The position numbers were made by a program, and so were the translations under genes. Below, in pieces: positions 18,616-27,700 of a stretch of DNA of 64,000 nt. A model generated the notes under the pieces. The model was not told the DNA's origin and did no database searches. It saw only the letters and a program-made list of their open reading frames with translations. Origin of the DNA: Williamsia muralis. Lineage in GTDB: Bacteria; Actinomycetota; Actinomycetes; Mycobacteriales; Mycobacteriaceae. How positions within the stretch are numbered: position 1 is the stretch's first letter; each line of letters opens with the position of its first letter. The stretch is from contig NZ_PEBD01000010.1 in NCBI RefSeq assembly GCF_002735905.1, positions 62,001-126,000 on the forward strand, written 5' to 3'.

Positions 18616-19581
18616 GGACGTCGAAAGTCGGCCGCTCACGCCGGCGTGTTGCTGGGTGGTCTCGGGGTGCTGGCTTTCAGCTTCTCGCTGCCTGCCAACA
18701 AACTCGCTGTCGCCGGAATCGATGCGGTGGGGGTCACGGTCTGGCGTGCGGCGCTGGCCGGGCTGCTGGCGCTGGCGTATCTGCGGATCGTGGGGGCGCA
18801 GCGTCCGGCCCCGCATGACCTGGCCGCATTGCTGTGTTCTGGGCTGGGCGTGGTGGTCGGTTTCCCGCTGTTCTCCTCGCTGGCGTTGGAGAGGATCGAC
18901 TCGGCGACCGGTGCGGTGATCCTGGGACTGCTGCCGGCCATGACCGCCACATTCGCGGCGTTGCTGGGCGGAGAACGACTGCCGTGGCTCTTCTGGGCCG
19001 CGACCGGCGCCGGCGTGCTTGTCCTCTGTGCCTTCCTGGTGTCGACGAGTCCTGATGCTCTGTCCGGATTCGCGCTGAGCTGGGGTCATCTGTGGATGGT
19101 GCTGGCGACGGTCAGTGCGGGGTTCGGATACGCGGTCGGCGGAACCCAGGCGAAACGGATCGGCGGGGCGCAGAGCATCTCGTGGTCGCTGGTGCTGCTG
19201 CTTCCGATATCGGTTCCGCTGTGCGCGCTCACCGCCGCGACGGGCTCGTTCTCGCTGACCGGCCCGGTGGTGATCGGGATGTTCTACATCACGGTCATCT
19301 CCCAGTTCCTCGGGTTCTTCGCCTGGTACGGAGGGCTGGCCCGCGGCGGTATCGCCCGCGTTGGTCAGATCCAGCAGGTGCAGCCACTGCTCACCATCGT
19401 GTGGTCGGCGCTGCTGCTGGGCGAACACCTCGACCTGTGGATCTACCCGGTCGGTGTGGTGCTGGGCCTGCTCGTGTGGATCGCGCAGCGGGCGCGATTC
19501 CGCGAAGCCGCGCGCGCAGCCCCACCAGCGCCGGCGCCCGTCGCATCTGATGCGAACGAGCCTGTCTCCCTGCGCCGCTGA
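18568..19581 (+). CDS. EamA/DMT-family small-molecule exporter
   Basis: A 337-residue protein with ten predicted membrane helices arranged as two EamA repeats (about residues 25-155 and 170-300), the drug/metabolite transporter plan. The long pre-helix tail of about 24 residues is encoded over the operator repeats. A GTG at 18644 could be an alternative start without a ribosome site. Divergence from a MocR regulator suggests export of an amino acid, amine or pyridoxal-related compound and control by that regulator. Confidence 0.85.
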   Translation: MKIDDNSSRFSAIADNGRRKSAAHAGVLLGGLGVLAFSFSLPANKLAVAGIDAVGVTVWRAALAGLLALAYLRIVGAQRPAPHDLAALLCSGLGVVVGFPLFSSLALERIDSATGAVILGLLPAMTATFAALLGGERLPWLFWAATGAGVLVLCAFLVSTSPDALSGFALSWGHLWMVLATVSAGFGYAVGGTQAKRIGGAQSISWSLVLLLPISVPLCALTAATGSFSLTGPVVIGMFYITVISQFLGFFAWYGGLARGGIARVGQIQQVQPLLTIVWSALLLGEHLDLWIYPVGVVLGLLVWIAQRARFREAARAAPPAPAPVASDANEPVSLRR

Positions 19582-19603
19582 TCGCTCCTGCGAGACTGAA
19601 CCC

Positions 19604-20800
19604 ATGGCGATGGGTGCGATGGCGGGAGTGGGTGGCGTAGCCGTCGGCACGATGGTCGCCAACATCTGCGCCTACCTCATCCACCTACCGGCCACCCGAT
19701 GGTTGTCGCCCGCGGAGTACGGCGAGTTCGCAGTGCTGCTCCAGGCGATGCTGGTGCTGGGTGTCCCGGCATTGGCTCTGCAGGTCGTGATCGCCAGGGA
19801 GGTAGTGCGTGGGCGTGCGGTGGCCGACCTGATCTCGATCACCCTGCGTACCACTGCTGCGGTGCTGGTGGCCGCGGCCGTCGCCGTACCGGTGGTGATG
19901 GCGGTGGCCGATACCGGCCTGGCGGCCACGATCGCAGCTTTCGCCACCGCACCCCTGCTGGTTCTGATCGCTGCCGGCCAAGGCATATTGCAGGGCGGAC
20001 AACGGTTTTCGGTGCTGTCCTGGGTGCTGGCGGGGGTGGGTGTGGCCCGCACCGTGCCCGGTGTGGTCGCGTTGGCGGTCGGCGCGGGCGCGGCCGGTGC
20101 CCTCACCGCAACCGCAGTCGGCGCAGCCATCGCCGCTGCTGTCATCTGGCTGATCGTGTTGGCGGACAAGCCCGCCGACAGCGCGATATCCGAGGGGTTG
20201 GCGCTGCGGCTGGTGCTGCACGCCTCGCAGGTGCAGCTTGTGCTGATCGCATTGTCGTCGGTGGATCTGCTCGCCGCCCGGCCGATCCTCGGCGAATACG
20301 ACGCGGGGGTGTACGCGCTCGGGACGATCGCCACCAAGGCGGCGTTCTGGTTGCCGCAGGCGATCGGCGTGGTGTTGTACCCACAACTCGCAGACGTCGC
20401 GAAGACGGCCGGCGCCCTGCGTACCGCGGTCGGGTGGCTCACCGCCATCGCCGCCACCGTGGTGGTCGGTGCGGCGATCTGCGGGCCACTGGTTCCGGTG
20501 ATTGCCGGTGAGGACTACCGGCCGGTCGCCCCGATACTCTGGTTGTTCGCTCTCACCGGGAGCGCGCTTTCAGTGCTGCAAGTGGGGCTTCTGGCGGCCA
20601 TCGCGCGCGACCGCACCTGGATCGGCTTGCTGAGCTGGACGGTGCTCGCCGTCGAGGTGGTGCTGGTGATCACCGTCGCACACAGCATCGTCACGCTTGC
20701 GGTGATCGCTGCGAGCTGCGCGGTGGTCGGAACGGCGTCGACGCTGGTTGCGCTGACCGTCACCCGGACGCAAGACCGCGGTCGTACTGTGGATGCATGA
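19604..20800 (+). CDS. Oligosaccharide flippase-like membrane protein (MOP superfamily)
   Basis: A 398-residue protein with about 12 hydrophobic helices and an early WLSPAEYGEFAVL segment, the signature of Wzx-like polysaccharide flippases. It would move lipid-linked glycans across the plasma membrane. Start ATG 19604 or ATG 19610; neither has a strong ribosome site. It ends in a 4-bp ATGA overlap with the oxidoreductase gene. The envelope-glycan neighbours support the call. Confidence 0.78.
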   Translation: MAMGAMAGVGGVAVGTMVANICAYLIHLPATRWLSPAEYGEFAVLLQAMLVLGVPALALQVVIAREVVRGRAVADLISITLRTTAAVLVAAAVAVPVVMAVADTGLAATIAAFATAPLLVLIAAGQGILQGGQRFSVLSWVLAGVGVARTVPGVVALAVGAGAAGALTATAVGAAIAAAVIWLIVLADKPADSAISEGLALRLVLHASQVQLVLIALSSVDLLAARPILGEYDAGVYALGTIATKAAFWLPQAIGVVLYPQLADVAKTAGALRTAVGWLTAIAATVVVGAAICGPLVPVIAGEDYRPVAPILWLFALTGSALSVLQVGLLAAIARDRTWIGLLSWTVLAVEVVLVITVAHSIVTLAVIAASCAVVGTASTLVALTVTRTQDRGRTVDA

Positions 20801-21777
20801 GCATCCGCCTCGGCTATCAGATCCCCAATTTCTCCTACCCCGGCACCACCGCAGAGCTGTTCCCCACGGTCATCGCGCAAGCGCAAGAAGCCGAAAGATC
20901 CGGTTTCGACACGGTTTTGGTGATGGATCACTTCTATCAACTGCCCGGCATCGGAGCCCCTGACGAGCCGATGCTCGAGGCCTACACAGCTTTGGGTGCC
21001 CTCGCCACGGCCACCTCGACGATCAACCTGTCGACACTGGTCACGGGCAACACCTACCGCAATCCCGCGATGCTGGCCAAGACCATCACCACGCTGGACG
21101 TGGTCAGCGGGGGCCGGGCGATCCTCGGACTCGGTGCCGGATGGTTCGAGCTCGAACACCACGAGATGGGTTACGAGTTCGGGACATTCACCGAACGCTT
21201 CGAACGACTCGAGGAAGCGTTGCAGATCATCGAACCGATGCTGCGTGGAGGCAAACCCGAGCTGGATGGCAAGTGGTACCAGGCGCACGGCACCCGCACC
21301 TCACCGCTCCTGCGCACCGACATCCCGATCATGCTCGGCGGAGGCGGCGAGAAGAAGACGTTCGGCCTCGCTGCCCGGTACGCCCAGCACCTCAACATCA
21401 TCGCGGGGGTCGACGAGTTGCCTCGCAAGCTCGAAGCACTCGCGAAGCGATGTGAGGAAGCCGGCCGCGACCGGTCGACGATCCAGACCAGTTTCCTGGC
21501 CTTTGTCATTCTCGATCCCGATGGCGACAAGGCACGCGCTCAGGCGGCAGATCTGCTGAAGGCGAGGGGAATCGACCGCGCCACCGCGACGGATGAGGAA
21601 TGGGCGCAGGCGAACAGCAGGTTCTTCGTCGGTGCGCCCGACGAGGTCGCGGCACAGATCAAGGAACGCGTGATCGATGCCGGAGTGGACGGCGTCACCA
21701 TCAACATGGTCACCAACGGGCACGTCCCCGGGATGGTGGAACTGGCCGGAAAAGCGCTGTCTCCGCTAGTGAATTAG
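20797..21777 (+). CDS. LLM-class F420-dependent oxidoreductase
   Basis: A 326-residue luciferase-like TIM barrel. The start RLGYQIPNFSYPG, the central DHFYQLPG, the LVTGNTYRNPAMLAKTITTLDVVSGGRAILGLGAGWFELEH stretch (positions 21037-21153) and the late MLGGGGEKKTF are family hallmarks of F420-dependent enzymes of actinobacteria. It reduces or oxidises an unknown substrate with coenzyme F420 in the cytosol. It overlaps the flippase gene by 4 nt, so the two are co-translated; a functional link is not obvious. Confidence 0.9.
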   Translation: MSIRLGYQIPNFSYPGTTAELFPTVIAQAQEAERSGFDTVLVMDHFYQLPGIGAPDEPMLEAYTALGALATATSTINLSTLVTGNTYRNPAMLAKTITTLDVVSGGRAILGLGAGWFELEHHEMGYEFGTFTERFERLEEALQIIEPMLRGGKPELDGKWYQAHGTRTSPLLRTDIPIMLGGGGEKKTFGLAARYAQHLNIIAGVDELPRKLEALAKRCEEAGRDRSTIQTSFLAFVILDPDGDKARAQAADLLKARGIDRATATDEEWAQANSRFFVGAPDEVAAQIKERVIDAGVDGVTINMVTNGHVPGMVELAGKALSPLVN

Positions 21778-21802
21778 CCCGATTCGTCGAGCCCGGTGGA
21801 GA

Positions 21803-23356
21803 CTACTCGCCGGGCCGGCGCCAGGGCTCGTCGCGATTGCGGCGCAGCGGATCATCCTGTGACTGGGGCGCATCGGACTGAGGCGCACCGGTCTGGGGCA
21901 CGTCGGATTGCTGCGGCGTGACCCAGCCCGGGTCGCCCGTCTGCGGTTGCTGCGCCGAAGTGCCATCACCGGTGCCTTGCTGATCCATGTACGGATAGTG
22001 GTCGCCGACCTCGGCGAATCCGTCCCCGCGGTCGTCGCGCACGGCGGGGATCTGGCGGGTCTGATCCGGGTCGTAGGGCTGTTGCTCGTGCGAACCCACC
22101 GGTGCCCCGGCGGCGGGATAGACGTCGCCGCGGTCGTTGCCCCGATACTGCCCGATCAGATCGGTGCGCTGCTGCTCGTTCGGGTCGTACGGCGAATCCG
22201 AGGCCGGCGCAGGGGTTTTCGGTCCACCGCGCAGGAGCAACCACACGCCCGCAGCCAGCAGCAGGACGCCGAGGATCCCGATCACGATCGGGATCCAGCG
22301 GCCCCAGAGCTTGATCGGATCGTCGAGACTCTTGGCGTCACTGGCCAATTGCTCCTGGGTGCTCTGGTTGTACGAGAAGACGACGTCCAGTGCGGTCAGT
22401 TGATAGTCGAGCATCTCCTGTGGGGAGTCCTCGCTGACGTTGAGCTTGAAGTACTGCTGGACGTGCTCACGCTCGTTGATGATCGTTCCACTGACCGGAT
22501 CGACGTACAGGTCGCGAGTGGTCTTCTGGATCAGCGAGGCAGGCAGCCGGTCGTTGTTCCGGGACCCCGGGAATCCGCCGTACCAGCCGGCGGGCTGGTC
22601 GATCGAGGTTCCGGCGAGCTGCTGGTCGTTGGCATCGGTCAGGGTGCTCAGATCCATCTCGGGGACCTCTTGGGTGAAGTGATAGGTCTTCACGCCCTGG
22701 ATTTCCTGCTCGTCGACGAAGGTCAACGGGTTGGTGGTGCGAGTCGGCAGATCGAAGTAGAGGTAACTGTCGTTCTTCTCGACGCCGAACGGGAACCGGT
22801 ACTGCAGGCCCTTGCGGTCGGGGAGGCTGACGCTGTTCTCGCCGGCGTCGACCTGCACCTCGCTCTGTCCGCCACCGCTGATCTGAGGCTCGGCGGTCTC
22901 GCGGTTGGTGGTGATGCGGTCACGGGTGGCGGTGAGCAGCGAGCTCATGCAGCCGGAGTCGGCTCCGTCGGCGGGCGGGGTGACGGTCTCGTCGCCATCG
23001 GTGTACGAGTCGATGCGGACGGAATTGCCTGCCTGGAAGGTGACCTTGTCGGCATCGGCCGGGTCCACCACGAGCACACGTTGCTGATCGGTCAGGTGTG
23101 CGTCGGAGACCTCGGCGCGGGGGCCTTCCAGAGAGCATCGGTTGAAGATCTTCGCCGGCAGCGCATCGCTGCCCGAGACACCTTGCTGCGCTTGACTGTC
23201 CGACACGCTGGTGATGTCGAGGTCCATCGGCGTCTTCTTCAACGTACCCACGTAATAGAGGGGTAGCGCGATGGCGGCCACCAGCATCAGAGCCCCCAGG
23301 AAGATCGCGACTGGTCCGGCAAGGTCTCTGGCAGACATCCGAGGCCCTGTAGCCAT
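21803..23356 (-). CDS. DUF3068/PorA-family membrane protein (Rv0227c-like)
   Basis: A 517-residue protein with an N-terminal helix (residues about 13-35), a large beta-rich extracytoplasmic domain, a second helix (about 376-398) and a long charged, Gln/Pro/Asp-rich cytosolic tail with short repeats of the QSDVPQTGAPQSD type. This two-helix plan is typical of DUF3068. Function is unknown; the gene is conserved next to acyltransferase and arabinan genes. It diverges from the acyltransferase at 23488. Confidence 0.82.
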   Translation of the reverse strand: MATGPRMSARDLAGPVAIFLGALMLVAAIALPLYYVGTLKKTPMDLDITSVSDSQAQQGVSGSDALPAKIFNRCSLEGPRAEVSDAHLTDQQRVLVVDPADADKVTFQAGNSVRIDSYTDGDETVTPPADGADSGCMSSLLTATRDRITTNRETAEPQISGGGQSEVQVDAGENSVSLPDRKGLQYRFPFGVEKNDSYLYFDLPTRTTNPLTFVDEQEIQGVKTYHFTQEVPEMDLSTLTDANDQQLAGTSIDQPAGWYGGFPGSRNNDRLPASLIQKTTRDLYVDPVSGTIINEREHVQQYFKLNVSEDSPQEMLDYQLTALDVVFSYNQSTQEQLASDAKSLDDPIKLWGRWIPIVIGILGVLLLAAGVWLLLRGGPKTPAPASDSPYDPNEQQRTDLIGQYRGNDRGDVYPAAGAPVGSHEQQPYDPDQTRQIPAVRDDRGDGFAEVGDHYPYMDQQGTGDGTSAQQPQTGDPGWVTPQQSDVPQTGAPQSDAPQSQDDPLRRNRDEPWRRPGE

Positions 23357-23487
23357 ACGTCGGTTCTCCTTCAGGTCTTCGATCGGTGCAGCTGGGGGTT
23401 TCTTGCGAGACTAACAGCCGAGGTCGGCTGGAACGGGCACGTCAGGACAGGGCGCAACACGATCGGCCACCGGTACATTGGCTGATC

Positions 23488-24705
23488 ATGCGTTCGGATC
23501 AGCAGGCCAAGGGCTTCGTCCCCGCGCTCGAGGGAATGCGGGCGCTGGCGGCCATCGGTGTGCTGACCACTCACGTCGCGTTCCAGACGGGTTCGGTGGG
23601 CGACGACGTACTGGGCGCGGTCTGGGGTCGCTTCGACATGGCGGTGGCCCTGTTCTTCGCGCTCTCCGGCTTCCTCCTGTGGCGGCCACATGCCGCGGCG
23701 GCCCATGATCCGACCGCCAGGGTCCCCGGCGTGGCGCGGTACCTGCGTCACCGGATTCTCCGGATCTGGCCCGCATACGTGGTGGTCGTGGTGGTGGTGC
23801 TCAGCCTGCTCCCGGACGCGCGTCCCGCAAGCGCGACGGTGTGGCTGGCCAATCTCACCCTCACCCAGGTGTACGTCCCGCTGACGCTGACGGCCGGATT
23901 GACGCAGATGTGGAGTCTGTCGGTCGAGGTCAGTTTCTATCTGCTGCTGCCGTTGTTCGCGTGGTTCCTGGTGTGGTTGCGCGGGCCGCGGGCACGGTGG
24001 CGGGTCCCTGTCCTGCTGTCGGTCGCGGTGATCTGTCTGGCGTGGGCGTGGGTGGCCGAACAGCTCCCGCTCGCACAAGGCGTCGAGGCCAAGAACTGGC
24101 TTCCGGGTCACATGCCGTGGTTCATCGCCGGACTGGTGCTCGCCGAACTGGTTGTCGGACCCGCGGGCGGGGTGTTGAGCCGGGTCGGGTCGCGCCCGAT
24201 CGTCATGGCCGTGGTCGCGGGCGGGGCATTCGCGCTCTCGTGTACCGAGCTCGCCGGGCCCACCGGGCTGGCCCCGCTGGCCCCGTGGCAGTTCGCCGTC
24301 AAGATCGTCCTCGGCGCGGTGCTGGGTTTCGCGCTGCTCGGACCGTTGGTGCTCGGTGAGCCGCGCCCGCACCGCATCCTCGATTCCGGACCGATGCAGG
24401 CCCTCGGCCGATGGTCCTACTCCATCTTCATCTGGCATCTGGTGGTGCTGTCGGCGGTGTTCCCTCTGGCGGGCGTCCTCCCGTTCTCCGGATCGATGCC
24501 TGCCGTGTGGGCCCTGACCGTGCTCCTCACGATCGGCATCTCGGCCGCCAGCTACTCGTGGGTCGAAGATCCCGCGCGGCGGTGGCTGCGTGGGTGGGAG
24601 GCCAGATCAGCTAGGTCGGCGGCGGCGAATTCGGAGCCGAATCAGCCACCGCGGCACGGCGATGGCATTCCACGCCAGGATCACCAAGGCCAGCACAGCA
24701 GGTAG
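23488..24705 (+). CDS. Acyltransferase family 3 membrane protein (Rv0228-like)
   Basis: A 405-residue membrane O-acyltransferase. The N-terminal FVPALEGMRALAAIGVLTTHVAF contains the catalytic-type Arg and His of the family. About ten helices follow, with RHRILRIWPAYVVV after helix 2 and the MWSLSVEVSFYLLLP segment with the conserved Glu. Such enzymes acylate envelope sugars. Start ATG 23488 fits the first family residues. Its last 99 bp run antisense to the end of aftD. Confidence 0.88.
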   Translation: MRSDQQAKGFVPALEGMRALAAIGVLTTHVAFQTGSVGDDVLGAVWGRFDMAVALFFALSGFLLWRPHAAAAHDPTARVPGVARYLRHRILRIWPAYVVVVVVVLSLLPDARPASATVWLANLTLTQVYVPLTLTAGLTQMWSLSVEVSFYLLLPLFAWFLVWLRGPRARWRVPVLLSVAVICLAWAWVAEQLPLAQGVEAKNWLPGHMPWFIAGLVLAELVVGPAGGVLSRVGSRPIVMAVVAGGAFALSCTELAGPTGLAPLAPWQFAVKIVLGAVLGFALLGPLVLGEPRPHRILDSGPMQALGRWSYSIFIWHLVVLSAVFPLAGVLPFSGSMPAVWALTVLLTIGISAASYSWVEDPARRWLRGWEARSARSAAANSEPNQPPRHGDGIPRQDHQGQHSR

Positions 24706-27700
24706 CTGAACCCACCAGTCCCAGCCGTTGTACCCCAGCGACGACCGCCAGGGTCCCGCGGCGAGGCCGAATGTCGCGGCCATCATCAGCGCGGCCACCC
24801 ACGCGGGCGCACTCCGCCGTATGCGCAGCCGTGGGTGGGTGATGAGCACCGCGGTCTGTGCGGTCGCGACCGCGGCGGCGATCGCGAACCCGATCGGCCC
24901 GGTCAGCAGGAACACGGCGGCGCCCAAGAACAACGGGCCCGCCAGAGTTGCCCGCGGAGGGCGTGAAACCGGCAGCGAGACAGGTGTTGTGGTTCGGCGG
25001 GGCCAGAGCGTCATCGCGAACAACAGCACCACCAGGGCGAGCCCGACACCGATCGACCACCGATACGGACGGTCAAGAGGAAAGGTGAGGTCGATCGTGC
25101 CGGCGTACCCGGCGGGGATGATCCAGCCCTGTTGCCAACCGCCCACCACGATGGGCGTCAGCTCGCGTCCGTCCGCATGTGCCTGCCGGCCGACGTTCTC
25201 GCTCTCGGGCACGATCAGCACCCGTTCCTCGGCTGATGATCCGACGGTGACCCTGCGATCGATCGCCTCCCATTCCTGGACGGAAACCGGTGTCGGGACC
25301 GCACGTGGTGTGGGAATGGCGGTGAGGCTCACTCCGGCGACGCTGAACGCATCGCCGGGGTTGACCATCAGTTCCTGCTCACTCGCGGGCAGCGTGATCC
25401 GGTCGGAGCCGCACGCGGTGGCCCGGATGGGCTCGCCGGAACGCAGCTGCTGAACCGTCGCTGACAGCGAGAAGCGCTGCGCCACTCCGGCGATCGTGAG
25501 ACCCGGGCCCTGATCGCAGCTCACGTCGATTCGTCGGTCCGGGTCGACCGCCGGTGGCGCATCCCCGAGCACACCGATCTCCGAGATGCCGGTGGGCGAC
25601 ACCTCGGCGAACCCGAGGCTGTTCACGTCGAGCAGCTCGTCCTTCTCGAGCACGGTGATCGTGATCGAGGAGGTGACATGGGGATCGAGTTCGATGGTGC
25701 CATCGGCGGGGATGTCACGGACCTGCCTGCCGTTGCCGAGATCGATGGCCAAGCGTTGCGGCCGTGCCGGGAACTCGCCCGGTGGCACAGTGATTCGTAT
25801 TCCATCGACCTCGCGTGGGGTCGGGAGGGTGAGTCGCAGGGTGGGTCGCTCGGCGGTCGGGCCGTTGTCCCTGGCGATCCAGGTGGTCGTCGGGTCGCCG
25901 TCGACCGCGGCCGTGGCGTTGCCCCGCGGATCGGTCACGGCCGATTCCGCGGAGGCGCCTATCGAGCCGAGCCCGGACAGCAGAGCGTTGAGGGCGTCCG
26001 ACGGATTGGCGGTGACCGTGACCGAGGTGTCCACCGAAGTTGTGGTCGGTACCGAGAGCACCCGACCGAACACCCCTGGTTCCTCGGCCGCCAGACCCAG
26101 CCCCGCCGAGCATCGGGTGGCGTCGGGTCCGGGAACGCAGGCCGCGCGAGCAGGCAGTTCCGGGGCGAGAACCCAGCCCGAGACCTGTTGTCCGGCAACC
26201 AACTGCGGCAACACCACCCGATGTCGGATGGGGAGATCGCGGGCAGCCGCCGCGTCGCGCAGGGTCACCTCTGAGATCGCGAACTGATTGCCGCCGGTGT
26301 TGTCCTGGGTGGCGATTGCCCGGATCTGAACCCACCGGGTGGGTCCGCTCGGCGGCACCACCGTGGCAGGTGTGCCGGCTTTGACCCCGGTGGCGACCGT
26401 ACTGCCGGCTTCGGTGGTGATGAGCAGGGTGTCCACCTCGGGGCCGAGTGCCTTGCCGACGGTGATGTCGAGGGCCAGGCGCTCGCGGGGGCGGGTGAAG
26501 TCGAGCTGCAGATACTGTCCCACCGCTGAGTCGAGACCACGGCTGACCCAGGCGGTGTTGGTGTCGCCGTCGAATGCTGCGGCGGGGGAACTGCCCGGAG
26601 CACTTTGCCCCAGTTGCGTTGCATCCGAGGCCGATCCGGACGCGCTGACGTTGAGCTCGCCCGGCTGCCCGTCGAGGAGCCACTCGCCGTGCACCAAGGG
26701 TTGGCCGGGCACCGGGTAATCGGGGACGGCGTTCTGGGTCAGGCGCCGGTCCTGTGGGGTCCGGATGGCCGAGCTGTGGTTGTCCACGCGCCCGAAGTCG
26801 ACCTCGCGATCGGTGGGGGTGTCGGTGACCACCACGGGTCCTTCGGCGAGACCTGCTCGGCGGGCATCGGATTCGAGCAGGGCCGGCCCGAGCGGCGGTT
26901 GCCCGGCGAGCGCCGCGTCGTTCTGCAGTGTCGCAAGGGCTTCGGGGCCGCCGGCGACCCGCGGCATCGACGACAGCGGAACAGTCGCGGGCCGGGTTCC
27001 CGGGAAGGACACCGTCGATTCGACCGCAAAGATCTGTACAGCAGGCAGTTTCGGACGCAGGCCGTCGTCGGCGACCACATCCTCGATGGTGTTCGGTCCG
27101 ACATCCGGCCCGAACCGGGCGACCGGCACCATTCCCGGCGATGCCGCGACAGCGTGTTGTGCGAGGAGCGGCCGTGCCGAACGGGAGGTGGACGGATCGA
27201 GGTCGGCCCGCACCACCACGTACGCGATGCCCTGCCCGGCAAGGGTCGCGGCCAGTCCGGGCGACGGCCTGCCGTCGGCGATGGCCCGCTGCACCGAGTC
27301 CAGGGCGCGGATGGCGCCGGGAGGAGTGAGCGGGATGGCATCACGCACCGCCCACGGCTGTTCGGTGAGCACCTGCAGAGGCTCGTCACGGGTCAGGCCC
27401 CAGGTCTGATTCGCAAACGGCGGCCCCGGAACCACCAGTGCGCGCCGATCCTCGTCGGCGCCATGTTCATCGAGCCACGTCGCCGCATCTTTCCAGTACG
27501 ACGGGATCGCGCGATAGCTCGCGGGCGCGGCCAGCCCGGCGGTCCACACCATCGATCCCGCGGCGAGCAAGGCAACCACCACGACCACTGCGGCTGCCAC
27601 CGGTCGCGACCGTTCCGGGTGCGCGAACGCCCGACCGGTCTCGCGCCAGCCGACGATGTCCGGCGTCGGCACCCGGGCCAGCAGATGGGCGATGCCCAGG

